This document shows positions 47,472-59,684 of a DNA stretch of 64,000 nt, in pieces. Under the pieces are notes generated by a model. The model saw only the letters and a list, made by a program, of their open reading frames with translations, was not told where the DNA came from and ran no database searches. The DNA is from Tetradesmus obliquus. Lineage: Eukaryota > Chlorophyta > Chlorophyceae > Sphaeropleales > Scenedesmaceae. Both the position numbers and the translations under genes were made by a program. Within the stretch, counting starts at the first letter, position 1. Each line of letters starts with the position of its first letter. The stretch spans positions 1,116,001 to 1,180,000 of the forward strand of contig CP126194.1 in assembly GCA_030272155.1 (NCBI GenBank). The letters run 5' to 3'.

Positions 47472-49880
47472 CTAGCTGGTGTAGGCGCTGACGCGGCCCG
47501 GCCGCCCGCGTATGCTAGCTGCCAGCTGCTCGCTGGTTGCCTCAGGGAACACCCAGCCCAGCACCGCTGACAGCATCGGCTCATCCGCTTCTGACACTGC
47601 CTGGCCCTCCGCCAGCCCTGCATAGGCGACAAGTGACAGAAACAGTGCAGTCAGCAACAGCAGCAGGCATCAGACGTCAGGAGGGCAGCCAGGCACAGCG
47701 AACCATGCAGCTGAATTGCTGGCGAGCAACATTTGCTCGCCCTGTGGCACTACTTTGCCACCACCAGCCAATAGTTGCATTCAGATAGCAGCATGACCGC
47801 CCTTGCGTCCTGCCCTGCAACGTAGTAACACCGCGGCATCACTGAGTGTACACTGAGCGACAAGACTAAGCCAGAGCTGCTTTGCATTCTCATTCCTCAC
47901 CCATGCACAGCGTGGCGATACCGTCCACCGCCACGTCCAGCGCATCACTGACGTTGCCCTGCGGCCGCATCATGCGGAACTTGGCCAGCGTTGCGTCACG
48001 CGTCTGCTCAAAGCGGTCCATCTCAATTTCCACGTCCTGGCTGCAGCGGCAGTGGCAGCAGCAGCAGCAGCAGCAGTGTACACGAATGAGGGCGGTGGCA
48101 AGCAGCGCTAAGGTCGCATCTAGATGCACCAGAGCCATCGTAACCTCCGTGTCCTGGCTGCAGCGGCAATGGCGGGCAACAGCAGCAGCAGCGTATCGGG
48201 GATGAAGATGGCAGCACATGACAGCAGAATAATGATGGCTTTGGCTCAATGCCACGCTTGCAAAAAGACAGCACAGCCCCCAAGCCTGTGTGCAGCAGCA
48301 CATGCAAGCTTGCAGAGTATCCCTATGATAGCTGGCCACACTCATCGCTGTAACTGGTAGTCGCCTGGCAACGCAGGTCAGCACCGGTTTGCAGGCATAC
48401 AGCAACAGCACCAGCAGCAGGCTGCATCACCTCACGTGACGTGCAGGCGCTTGGCAGCGACGATTATGTTGCGCAGTGGCACCAGCGGCAGTTTAGTTGC
48501 ACACACCAAACACCAGACAATCGAAAATCGCACGAAAACAAAGTACACACACAGGCATGTCTGCTTTGTTGGCAGCGCTTGCACAGCACGTCAGATGTAC
48601 CCAGCAACACATCACGCGGTCAAGTGCCGGAACTTACGTGACGCGCAGACGCTTTGCTGCCACGATGATGTTGCGTGGCGGCACCAGCCCGTTGCCGTGC
48701 TTGGCCATCCACAGCATGCAGTACAGCCAGCGGCTCTGGCCCAGCTGCGGCAGAGAGTAGAACAGCAGACAGCATGCTCACAAAGATGCTGTAGGATGTT
48801 GCAGACTTTGCGCCTATCAGCAGCATGCAGTACAGCCAGCGGCTCTGGCCCAGCTGCGGCAGCAGAGCAGACACGCGGCGGTTGCAGAAGAGTTGCATGG
48901 TCATTGCAGAAGTGGTTGGGACGGGGGTTGTGCAGCATTGGCCATCCACAGCATGCAGTACAGCCAGCGGCTCTGGCCCAGCTGCGGCAGCAGAGCAGAC
49001 ACAGGGAAGTTGCAGAAGAGTTGCATGGTCATTGCAGAAGTGGTTGGGACGGGGGTTGTGCAGCATTGGCCATCCACAGCATGCAGTGCAGCCAGCGGCT
49101 CTGGCCCAGCCGTGGCAGAAGCAGTTGCAGCAGCGCGGAGTGCAGGAATGTTGCAGGAAAGAGGTTGTCGGCCATACGCGCTGCTGCCGCGCCCGCAGAC
49201 GCTGGCTGCCCGACCTGCAGCCTTCATGCAGAGAGGTACGCAAGCTTGCACGGTCTAGTCCTGGCGGCGAGCTTGCTCTCAGCAACGGCTCTTGGAGGAC
49301 ACTGCCACACCTTGACCAAAATGAGATCTGCTCCTGCTTCCTCCAAGTCACAGTCCTGCTTCCTGCAAGTCACAGTCCTGCCTCCTGCAAGTCACAGTCC
49401 TGCTTCCTGCAAGTCACAGCCCTGCTTCCTGCAAGCCACAGCCCTGCTTCCTGCAAGTCACAGCCCTGCTTCCTGCAAGCCACAGCCCTGCTTTTGGCAA
49501 GCCGTTGCAGCTGCACAGCCTACTATCAGCTCTGCCCCGTGCTGCTGGCAGTCCATTGCACGTGCTGTGCCGCACCTTGCCGTAGCGCCGCTCCATCCCC
49601 ACAACTGCGTCCCGCACCATGCATTCGGCACGCCCAAAAGTACACCTGCAATAACCCCTGCTTCCTGCAGTGCCGCACCTTGCCGTAGCGCCGCTCCATC
49701 TCCACGACTGCATCCCGCACATCCAGCGTAGCGCTATCAAACGCGCTGCGGCAGAATTCTGGGTAGCTGATCTCGTCAAAGCCGCCTCCTGGCGTTGACA
49801 GGCGGGATACGAGGCCCACGATGGGCAGCGCCCCCTGGATCTTCTTGGCTATGCGCTTGATGTCTGCGAAAACATCGTTC
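47472..49880 (-). CDS. Unknown protein, conserved-looking (5' end unresolved)
   Basis: Four exons on the minus strand agree in phase: 49880-49679, 48744-48638, 48040-47901, 47617-47472. They encode about 197 residues: NDVFADIKRIAKKIQGALPI, GLVSRLSTPGGGFDEISYPE, YCMLWMAKHGNGLVPPRNII, AAKRLRVTQDVEIEMDRFEQ, and a C-terminal GWVFPEATSEQLAASIRG. The protein looks globular, with no low-complexity tracts, unlike its neighbours, which suggests real constraint. I do not recognise the family. The missing first exon(s) between 49881 and 51711 may carry a targeting sequence. Three introns contain copies of exon edges. Confidence 0.68.
48145..48175 (-). repeat. Copy of an exon acceptor edge
   Basis: gtcctggctgcagcggcaat repeats the acceptor edge of the 48040-47901 exon (plus-strand gtcctggctgcagcggcagt at 48034-48053) about 115 bp away. 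Confidence 0.75.
48815..49125 (-). repeat. Three copies of the LGQSRWLYCMLWMA exon edge, about 126-bp period
   Basis: The acceptor side of the 48744-48638 exon is repeated at about 48820-48866, 48946-48994 and 49070-49118. Filler between the last two is nearly identical (ttgcatggtcattgcagaag and the bases following). Copies retain a CAG acceptor and the codons up to WMA(N/K). Confidence 0.93.
49333..49504. repeat. 22-bp minisatellite, about eight copies
   Basis: Unit ctgcttcctgcaagtcacag plus tc/cc, alternating between aagtcacag and aagccacag versions. It lies in the intron between the first two visible exons of the 47-50 kb minus gene. Confidence 0.93.
49569..49640 (-). repeat. Copy of the VEMERRYGK exon end
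   Basis: gtgccgcaccttgccgtagc and the next 30 bases match the donor edge at 49671-49722 with a few substitutions. It lies about 102 bp downstream on the gene strand. Confidence 0.88.
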
Positions 49881-51711
49881 CTGCAAGTGGAGAAGCAGGG
49901 CGGATGAATTCGGGCGCACAGCAGCAGTGACGGCAAAGGGTTTTGCAGGATGACTGTTGCTGCTGGTGCTGCGGTGCTGGGGTGCTGAAGCGCTTGTGTG
50001 TGCCTTGCATGGACGCGCTGCTAGTCAACTGCTGGTGAGCTGCTGGTTGACTGGATCTCTAGTTGTGCGTGTTGGCTAGCCTAACACGGGTGCCAGACCA
50101 TGCTGCAGTGCTGCTGGTAGCTGCACGACACCTGGCCAAGTACTGGACGAGTCACTGATGCCTGCTAAACAGCACGTCAAACCCGGACAAGCACCGGCAA
50201 CTGCTGCTGGCAGCACTGACAGCGGTGACGTGCGCAACACAGAGATGCACGTGGACACACACAGTGCATGGGCGCTGCAATGTCTCACCCGCTCCCTCCT
50301 TGTGCTGCACATGTTATTTGTGCTGCCCTCCTAGCCTTAGGTGCCGCTGCATGTAAGCATGGCTGTGCTAGTGTGTGCCTGCTGCCTGCTGCTCTTTGTT
50401 TTAACTGGCGCATCTGGCTGTGCTGCAGCGACATGGTGCAGATACTTGGACGTTAAGTTATGTGTTTATCACGCTTTGTGGCGACCGTAACTCGTTCAAG
50501 TCTTGTGATGTTGGAGATGTCCCTGTGTTCAAGTGTATCGAGCAGCTTACAGATCAAGCACTGAAGCAAGCATGCACATTGGCAACTGTTTGGATGTAAG
50601 AAGGTCCATGAACATGTGCATCTTACGCAGGGTGGACGTTGGCGGGCGATCTGTCATCTCAAGCCATCGTAACAGCATGCACATGCTGGGTGATTCATTG
50701 TTCTGCCTGTTTCGACGACCAACGTCAACGTCAAATGTGCAACTAGCATGTCACGTTCACCATTGCCAGCTGAGAGCAACTTGTACGAAAGCAGTACTGG
50801 TACTCCTGCATGCTTTGCAGTGCAGCTGCCACTGCTGGGAGAATAGGCTTGTTGACAATACTTACAGAATAAAGATGTTGCTTGTGTAGCTGACAGCCAA
50901 ATTCAGCGTGATCTGGGCCAGCGAGTGCAAGACCTTGCAGTCCAAACAATCTACATCTCCTGCCACATGCCCGCTGGCCATGCCATCAATTGCAGCGTAA
51001 GTGTGACATCCTGCCATCAAGCAAGTTTGCCCCAAAAAACAACATAATGACAGGCAGAAGCGGTGGCACCTGCACTTGCACCCTACTATTCACAAAAGGT
51101 GCTGTGCATGCATGCAGTTCTGTATCATTGCTTAGTCTCATCGGCACACGTGTGCACACCATGCTGCTGCTGGCTGTAGCAAAGCTTGCGCAAGCAGAAA
51201 CACTGCTGCTGCAGCAGCATGGTCTGAACTCAAAACATGGTTATTTGTTGACCCCTGCTTCCTGCCTTCCTCCCTCCTCAACCCACCACCCTGATGCCAC
51301 CCCAGGCCCCATGCTGTCCAGTCCAACTTGGTACTGCACAAACCCGCGCAACACGTGCAGCACTAGACGACCATAGTAACTGCTCGTGCAACTCGTGCAT
51401 ATGGGCTGTCCGCTGGCTGCAGGGTGTCTCTTACAAACACATGGGGGCACTGGCCGCCCATCCCCTGCTGCAAACTTACCTCAAAGTTGCATCACAGCTG
51501 ACCCAATGCAAGCTTGGATGCTGTACAACACAGGAACAAGCATGTGCGGCTGCCTTGCACTTGAATGCTGCTAGCCGCGTTGCTCTGCTGCAGTGTTATG
51601 TAGCAGCCTGCAGCCACCCAGCCAGCAGGCCATTACTCCTCCCACCCCAACAAACACTGTCACACGCATGGCGCAACCTGCTCAGCCCTGCCCAGTGCAG
51701 CTGCATGCACT
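49881..51711. other. Region between two minus-strand genes
   Basis: About 1.8 kb. It should contain the first exon(s) of the 47-50 kb gene and the HP30 3' end. The frame 50312-50076 (-) is a possible but unsupported exon. Nothing else recognised. Confidence 0.35.
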
Positions 51712-53708
51712 TTACTTGCTGCCGGCTGCTGCTGCGGCCTGCGGTGCTGCTGGTGGGTGTGGCAGCGGCAGTGCCGGCTTCAGGATGGATGCGGGGTTCC
51801 TGTACCTGTCCAGGTGGTGCAGGATGAGCAGCCTGGGGCCTGCAGGTATCCGCACGTCACTCAGCGCGCTGCAGCAGATGGCAGGCAAGCAGAACAAACA
51901 AGACACAGGACAGTCAATACAGCGCTGGTTGAGGAACAGGTGATGAACTCAAGGTGGCTGGTAGGAGCCGCCAGAAGTCGCTTGCAGGAGCGCTTGCTTC
52001 AAGCAGGCACGAAACAGGAGGCAGCCTGCTGCAGAGGAACGCAGCAGGCTACGCAAAGATCTCTATGACAGAAACACCAGCGCACATCCCAGCAGGGAAA
52101 AAGTGGTAGGTGTGCACTCAGCTTCATACAGTACACTGCTGCTGCTGCTGCTGCTGCTCACCTCTCGTTCCAGAGCATGATGGTGCTGTCTGTCAGCAGC
52201 CCCTTCTTGAGGTTGTTCTGGTACTTCTGCAGCACGCAAAACAAACAACATACACGCAGAGCTCAACATAAAGCAAGCATACAGCAGCACATGTAACACT
52301 GGTGTGCTTGTGCACAGCCTGCGCAGCAGTCCTGCCCAACAAACCAGTGCGGAGCAGCAGACTGCCAGAGCATGATGGTGCCGGTGGCATTGCTACGCAG
52401 CACTATGGCTGCTTTGCACTCGCATGTTGCTGCTGGTGCAGAGCATGTTTGTTTCTGCTTTGCATCTGCATACTACTACTGCTGCTGCAGAGCACGCCCG
52501 CCATTCAGCAGCAGCGCAGCCGCACCTGCAGGCCCAGCATCTGCAGCATGTAGGTGCCCTGCGCATACTCAACATCATCCTTCTCAGGCTTGAAGGCTTG
52601 GCTGATCTGCACAGCACAAAGCAGCAGCGCAACACAACACAAGTTGAAGTTATACTTTTCCAAAACACACAGAGTTGAAAGCACAGCAACGTAAACCTGC
52701 CTCAGCAGGAATTGGCCCTCGAGCAGCGCATGGAAATGTCAGGGGCACACAGTTGTTGGTGATCTGTGCGCAACTCTGGCAGCAACGCTTGAAGCACGCT
52801 GCTGCACAGTCCAGCCGCAGGCGCTGCTCACAACGGCAGCCTGCACAGCGGCCGTTGGATGCGTGCATGCTCTACTGCCACTTGCTCATGTGCTGCAGCA
52901 GCACTGCTGCTATTCGCACTACCGCGCTGCCCACCTGGTAGAACAGGCCATTGAAGCCTGCGAATGCTGCGCCGGTGGTGAAGGCGCTCTGCAGCGGGTT
53001 GGGCACGCCGCTGACCAATGAGAATGCCACACCAGCGCCAAACGCGGCTCCCATGCTGCACAGCGCACACAGCAGCAAACACACAGCGCCAGCGGCCGGT
53101 CAAAACACACGATGTGGCAGTACAGTACGGCCACGCGACACATGCCGCAATTCCCAAGCCTGCTGCTACTTCTGCTGCTTCAAAGGCTGCGGCAATAGGC
53201 GTCTATATGTGAAGCACACTCCCCCCATCGCATGCAAAACACCTCCTCAGGCACTGCTGAAGAGCAGCAGCAGGGCGAACAGCGGAAAGTGGTGCATGCA
53301 TGCAACAGCCTGCAGGCAGCAAGCAATGCTTCCTGGCACATCATTGCATACTCACGATCCCCAGACATCTTCCTTGCCACCCCTAGCCTTCTTAATGGCC
53401 AGGTTCAGGCCAGCATTCACTCCAGTGAACACACCCAGATTCCTGGCCTGGCCCCAAGGCCCGCCCTTTTGCAGGGCCTGCAGCTGCGCTGATACCTGAG
53501 GGTTGTTTGCTGAGTTTGGATTCTGAGTAGGATCAAGCGCGCTGAAGCTGCCCAGCAGGTAGCCAATGAAGACACCCTGCGCTGCTGAACTCAGCGTGGC
53601 GACTGCGACCTCTGCTACTGGTCCCTGCTCCACCACCCACTTATCGAACTTTGCTTTGAGCGCATTCGGATCGAATGACGTCAATGCGTTTTGCTGTGCT
53701 GCTGCCAT
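51712..53708 (-). CDS. HP30: Tim17/Tim22/Tim23 family protein with SAM domain (HP30-like)
   Basis: Exons 53708-53356, 53055-52935, 52606-52526, 52226-52162 and 51868-51712 agree in phase and give 258 residues. The N-terminal part is the four-helix Tim17 fold (AAQGVFIGYLLGSF, GVFTGVNAGLNLAIKKARGG, GSMGAAFGAGVAFSLVSG, FTTGAAFAGFNGLFY). The second part is a SAM-like helical domain (YMLQMLGLQKYQNNLKKGLL, GPRLLILHHLDRYR). In plants this architecture is known from the HP30 proteins of the chloroplast envelope, which take part in import of transit-peptide-free precursors. Family membership is secure; the location is by analogy. The C-terminal PLPHPPAAPQAAAAA tail is low complexity. Confidence 0.85.
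52340..52390 (-). repeat. Copy of part of HP30 exon 4
   Basis: ccagagcatgatggtgccgg recalls the exon region at 52168-52190 (STIMLW). It sits in the upstream intron and is short and imperfect. Confidence 0.5.
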
Positions 53709-53800
53709 TGTGCTACTATGGCTGCTGGTGTGTGCACGTTGGTATCCGCAGCCAAAGCAGAGTCACGCACAGCCTCACAGAAAGGTGCTGCAAGTGTTGA

Positions 53801-54304
53801 TTAACTTGATATCTTACGATCTGCGATCAACCCGGCAAACGGATCCGCACTGTTACTGCATGCTGGGGTATCAGGACCCACCAGGTTTATGTCACGGTTT
53901 GACTGAAAACTTGTTGAAGACAACCACGTCACCATAACAGAAACCCCGACGAAACACAGACAGAACATGATCTTGTTCAGAGTGGGTGCATTGCCATAGA
54001 AGGGGCTGAGGTTAGATGGCAACCTGCAGGAGCGCACCAGCATGCCATGATGGGTGGCACTTTCCTGGACCTGCTCTTCTACCAGATCTTCAGTGCTCGC
54101 AAGTCTTGTTACAACCACACCAAAATTGGAATGCCAAAACACACGCGCAATGTAGCTGTTGAGAAAAGCAGCACGGTCGCCTATCAGGCGAGCGAGCGAC
54201 AGCAGGCCAACACAGAGACTGCTGTACTTGGCTGCCACAGGACGCGGCGTCCCTGCTGAGCACGACTGTCTTCCACACAGCACCATGACAATAAACCAAA
54301 GCAC
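53801..54304 (-). CDS. Possible small membrane protein
   Basis: An open frame on the minus strand ends at 53801. Its last 75 codons look like real protein: LPSNLSPFYGNAPTLNKIMF, a single hydrophobic helix (IMFCLCFVGVSVMVTWL), then a polar tail NRDINLVGPDTPACSNSADP. An acceptor (cctgcag) precedes position 54023, so the upstream part of the frame may be intronic. No family is recognised. Its stop would lie only 92 bp before the HP30 start, on the same strand, which is tight. Confidence 0.35.
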   Translation of the reverse strand: MLWFIVMVLCGRQSCSAGTPRPVAAKYSSLCVGLLSLARLIGDRAAFLNSYIARVFWHSNFGVVVTRLASTEDLVEEQVQESATHHGMLVRSCRLPSNLSPFYGNAPTLNKIMFCLCFVGVSVMVTWLSSTSFQSNRDINLVGPDTPACSNSADPFAGLIADRKISS

Positions 54305-55166
54305 GCAGGCGCAAATAGCAAGTAGTTAAAAAGGGATGCAACCCCTCAATGCACAGCTCCTGTAGGATAACCAGCTGCACATGCATTGAATGCATTGAAT
54401 GCAATCAACAGCAACACCTGCCAGGAGCAGTGCTCCGTGCACCAACGTGACGCAGCGCGTGGGTTCCAATGAACCAAGCGACGCATCGGCAAGGAGGGCT
54501 GCAACGCTGCGCACACCTGTTTAACAAGGGGTTATCACACTGCTGGCAGATCTAACTGATTAACAGCTGCGCCGCAGCCGCAGGATGCTGAGTTCAAGCC
54601 AGGACATTGAGGCAGCATGAATCTACAACAGCAAGAACACTTGGCCCAGAACACAGCCCGTCGTCTGCCAATGTGCAAATAGAGAATGCGAGCTGTGTAA
54701 TCAGCGCACCTACCACGACCAACGGAAAACGCATGCGCCGCCCTATGCCGCACCACGTGCTATTAACCCTCTGCGCCCGACCAAAATCAAAACCAAAATC
54801 AAAACCAAAACCAAATCAAAACCACAGAAAACTCATCATGTGGATGCATAGACAGCCAGCACAATTTCTGCTGTTCACCTGTACCACACAACCACGAGAA
54901 CCCTGGCAACGCTGCACAGGCACCCACTTGTGCATGCCAAAATCCCACAGTGACTCAGCACACCTGAAGGGTTGAAGAATCATGCTGTCTGATATACAAC
55001 GCCAGATTGCTGGCCGCAAACCATGTGACTGTGCTGCTACAGCTGCACTCTTTCCGCAACAGCCGCTAGTGTACACTCAAAACAAACACCATGCACCAGC
55101 GCTACCTTCTGAAGGACCTTCTGTATGGGCAGGGTTTGAAGTCAAACTCGGGTAAGAGCTGCTGCT
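54305..55166. other. Intergenic region 3' of ISN1
   Basis: No gene supported. A short A-rich repeat (aaaaccaaaatc) lies at 54780-54828. Confidence 0.4.
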
Positions 55167-58100
55167 TCACTCGATGTAAGGCATGTGCTTCCTGCTGCGG
55201 ATGTCCTGCAAGCACCAACAGCAAGTGCATTCAATTCATGTTGAATGCACTGGAATGCTGGCAGCAGCTTAGCAGCGAGACAATCAGCTCCAAAACATCA
55301 GCTTCAGCAGGAGACGCAGCACGCAAGCACGTACAGCTGTCACTGACGCTGCCGCCTGCTGCTACTTGCAACACAAGTGTATCAGGCCAGCTGCACCGCA
55401 GCACCCATAGCTGCGTCTGACAGCCACTGCAGGCAGCTGCTGCCACGCAGCTTAGGCTTCTGTTGACTATGTATGCTGTAGAGCGCAACGCAACAAGGAG
55501 ATACGCGAACCACCTTACAACCTCACCTTGAGTAGCATCTTCACAAAGAAGCCAGTCTCCTCTGGGTTGGCCACCCACACAATGGAGCAGCAGTCCCGCG
55601 TGGCGGTGTCGTTGCCGGTGTCACTGAAGCGGTCGCCCACGTGCAGCACCTGCAGAGTGACACAGCAACACACGAGACATCAACTTTTGAGCAGATGTGT
55701 TGGCCTGGCAAGAACGATTCACACGTTCCTGTGGCATGGCACACTAAAACTTGCTGTTGGGCGCACTCTAACTAACCTAATGCTAACCAGCGACTGCGCA
55801 TGAACAGACAAGAGCAGGCACACAGAGACAAGGGCAGCTGGACAGAGAAGGCCCCAGCAAGATAGGCGGCACACCACCCACCAGAAGGTCAAGGCCAGCT
55901 TAGTGATCACCACACAAACGCATGCACTGCAGCTGTATACACGCTGTAACATATAATGCCACATAACAGATAATGCCACTCACCTCGTAGGGGTAGCAGT
56001 CCAGGTGGCGCATGAGTGCGTCCAGGCCGATGCTCTTGTTGCCCACGTCCACAAACACGTCATTGCCACCGTTGAAGGCGCAGAAGGGCAGCTTGCTGAT
56101 CAGGTTCTGCTGCACGCTGATCGCCAGCTCCTCCAGCACCTGCGACGCCACAAGTGCAGGAAAGGACATAACTGAGGATGGCAGCCGGTATTTCACGCGT
56201 ATGCATGCATCTATTAGGTCATCAAAAAGAGCCACACATATCTGAATCAGTGCAGACAAGCTAGGCTGCAACAGGCAAGGTACCCGGCCGCTACCTGAGC
56301 GCAGGCCATGAGCACTTCCAGCGGAGCCAAGTTGCGGCTACGCACCTCATAGATGGTGGGCTGTGTCGGCACCACGCCCACTGAGCGCGTCTTGCGGATC
56401 AGCTGCACAGGCATGCACAGGCGCGCCGCACCCTCCGTGAGGTGCACCTGAGCATCGTCCAGCAGCTCCTGTGGCAGCAGCAGCACACCAGCAAAGCGGC
56501 AACGTGCGGCGTGTCATCAGATATTCAATAGGCATGCCGTCTCTGCCACCAACGCCATCAAAGGCAATCATGCACCACCCACTGCGCAGCACATGCGCGC
56601 ACTTGTGCACACAAGACATCCCATCATCTGGGCTGCCAAGGGTATCTGCAGCGGCCGCCAGCTTGCATTGGAAGGAGAATGGAGTGAAGGGGGAAATAGG
56701 CGCATCAGCACCAGCAGCTGCATCTGCATCTACTGACCCATGCAGCTTCAATGGCAGGGCATAGTAAGTTGCATAACATTCATTGTAACAGTGCCGCACC
56801 TTGATGTCCTCCTCGTCCCATGCCAGCATCTCTGGCGTCATCCACTCATCATCAGGCACAAACTCCAGCTGCTTGGACACAGGGTTCACGCGCAGCAGGT
56901 AGTTGCACTCGCCGCCCATCAGGTGGAACCTGCGGCAGCAGCAGCGCCAGCAGCAGCAGCAGAGGGTAAGAATACGGGAAAATGTTGGATGAGCCATCAG
57001 CAAGGACAGCATGCAGATGTGTCTGCTGCGCTATACCACCGGTGGCTGACGACACGACTGCATAGGCTGCTGATATCATGCACTACCTTTACAGATCTGT
57101 ATGCAGAAATCAGCACATGCACCGTGGTGTCAGCAAAGCCTGCAGCAGGCACCGCACACAGAGCCACGCGCACCTGTTGGTGATGGTGGCAGGCAGCTTG
57201 TACTTGCTGAAGGCTGCCAGCAGCCCCTGGATGCGGCTCTCAAACTTTGCGGCCTCGCCCGGGTAGCCTGCTGCCGTCACGATGCCCACGTCGATGTTGC
57301 TCTTCATGAGCGTCACAAAGATCTCAATCATCTCATTGTCCTGCAAGCGCGTGAAATAACAGCGCGGGCATGCAAAAGTGTGTGTTGGTAGCGCGCACTA
57401 CCAGATGTATGATGTGTGGATGTGCTGCTCGGTACATGAGTGGCAATTGGCGCACTGCTGCTGTGCAGCACGCTCATGGCCCTGTAATGGCAGCTGCATA
57501 CTGCAACCCCTTATTGCGCTCAGTAAACAACCCCCGTTGAAGCACCCGATCCTCCCTTCCGGTCTCCCACACATAAGTCCATGGCCACAAACCCTTCACA
57601 TTTAAAAACACACACCAACACACACACAAAAACACGCACTTGCTCAATGTGGTGCCCGTCAGCGTACAGCGTGCCATCAGCGTCAAACGTGATCAGCCGC
57701 AGCGCCTCAGCCGACGCATGGATCTGTGCAATGTTCAGGATGTGCCGCAGCTCTGCGAAGTTAGGTGGGATGTACTTGCGGCGCGAGAGGTGGAAGAATG
57801 CATCGTACTCGCGGAAGGCATCCGCCAGCCGCAGCGGCGTGAAAAAGGAGCCGACTGTGGGCACGATGCGCTTGAGCTTGCTGCGGCGCGGGTCTGAGCG
57901 GTGCTCCTGCAAATGGAGGGAGTGTGCGGGGACAGGGAGCAGTTACATGTGGGCACGAGGCTGATGCGGTGCAAGCAAATGTAGTGCAAGGCAGGCACAG
58001 TGTGTGCATGCAGCAGGCAGTGCGACAGTGTGGCAGCAGCCCAGGGAGAGGCACGAAGGTGCGTCTGTGCCTCTGCCCATCCGTGACATCTGCACGCATC

Positions 58101-58977
58101 ATGTGCTTGACCTGCCTGAAGGCTTACCATACTGCTGTCGTGTGAATGTCATGTTTGCGCTTGGCTGCCTAGGCCCTCAGACCAAGAAACGGCATGGTTG
58201 CCCATGCCATTCAATGCCTCATTCACCAGTCTGCTACACACAGACGCATCCTGCTGCTCAAGCAAAAACTCTTAATGCATAACGGCATCATCAGCTTGCG
58301 CTGCTCCAGGGATTCAACTGCTGCTGCTGCTGCTGCATCCCTGCCAGCACGCAAGCACACCTTTGTGCCAACATCCTTGCCCAGTTCCTACAGAAGGCAG
58401 GTTGCGTAAGATGGGTTTCAGCCTGCTGCCAAAGCGAACATGCACAACAGCCGGCTGCTAAGCAAAGCCTTGTGAACAGCACACCCACCTGCACCCAGCG
58501 CTCCATCTTCACCATCACCTCCTCACAGGTGTGGGTGTCATGCATGTCGCGCATGAACTCTATCAGCCTGTCCTGCTCCTTCAAGTGCCCTTTACGGCGT
58601 AACACTGCTGCGTCGCTAGCTGACTTGGCACGAGAGATGCTCTCGTCTATGTCTGGGTGGCTGAGCAAGTCCCAGTACGGCACATCTGTAATGCCTGGGT
58701 CCAGGTTTCTGCTCTGCTGCTGCCTGCTGCTGGGTCCTGCCGGCCGCTTCTCTGCAAATGGGTCTCGCCGCTGCTCTTGGTCTCGTTGCTGCGGGCGCTT
58801 GCCATTGCTGCTGCTGCTGCTAGCTGATGACGGCTGCATCAGCACACGCAGCGGCTGCAGCCGCACCCACTGCTGCCTGCACTGCTGGCTGCCGCCGCAT
58901 CGCAGCATTGCTGTGGCGGCATGTTGAGGCCGCTGCTGCACGTGTGGGCATCTGGTAGGCCCAAGGCCGAGCATCAT
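55167..58977 (-). CDS. ISN1: IMP-specific 5'-nucleotidase (ISN1)
   Basis: Hydrolyses IMP to inosine in purine catabolism or salvage. Eight exons: 58977-58489, 57906-57640, 57340-57174, 56929-56800, 56468-56346, 56139-55984, 55649-55527, 55205-55167, giving 497 residues in phase. Family hallmarks are HRSDPRRSKLKRIVPTVG, FREYDAFFHLSRRKYIPPNF, the HAD nucleophile motif FDADGTLYADG, VTAAGYPGEAAKFE, MGGECNYLLRV, FNGGNDVFVDVGNKSIGLDA and VGDRFSDTGNDTATRD. The final exon is only 12 codons plus stop (DIRSRKHMPYIE). The first exon's start is uncertain: an in-frame acceptor near 59080 would allow an upstream exon, and I chose the first ATG pair. The N-terminal 70 residues are Ser/Gln/Arg rich and possibly a targeting extension. 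Confidence 0.92.
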
Positions 58978-59684
58978 GGGCGCTGTGCCGCTGATGCTGT
59001 TGCTGTCTGCTGTTGCTGCTGCTGCTGTGGTGCCACGGTGTGCAAAGTGCAGATTCTGCAGCTGGCACCTCTTAAGCCGCCTGCAGCAAAGCAATTGACA
59101 AACGATACTGACCAGGCGACGGAAGCGTAAGGGCAGTGCACAGGTTGACGAGATAATGTGAACGAACGGAACAACAACACAAGCGAAACAGGCGAGCGCC
59201 GTCTACAGACAGCAGTGACACGTGAAACGTACCTGGACAGCGCGATCACTCTTATTGACGAGCCATACACGAGCAGGCGCCTCTCGCACACTCCAGCACG
59301 TTGTGTCAAAACGTGGTCAGGAATCTACCGTGGGTACCCCATGCGCTTCTTTGCCTGGTTGCAAATTATGTGTTTTGCACAATGACGCAGTGGAAGAACG
59401 ACGAGGCAGTCGATGCAGGACTTGTCAGTGCGGTCAGCATAACAGGTCAGCATAACACACCTTGAAGCGAGCACAACTGACTGTTGAATTTTTCCGGACA
59501 ACATTTGAAACTGTTTCATCAGCATTTGAAGATTTTGCAGGACCCATGCTGAACAACACGACAGTACTTCATGCAGGGAGGGGTGCACACATGATAGGTG
59601 CACCATGGGTTATTACACAACATCCTACATGGTAGCCTCAAAGACCTGAAGTCAACAACCGTACTAGAGCGAAGTGCTACTGCA
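58978..59684. promoter_or_regulatory. Divergent upstream region, ISN1 (-) and CPC1 (+)
   Basis: About 700 bp between the two proposed starts. It probably includes ISN1 5' sequence up to about 59094. No promoter motif can be named. Confidence 0.4.

Noticed and set aside
55515..55527. ISN1 ending by read-through at 55515 (MLLKVRL)
   Set aside because: A 12-codon exon with acceptor at 55206 gives DIRSRKHMPYIE, in phase and matching the usual family end.
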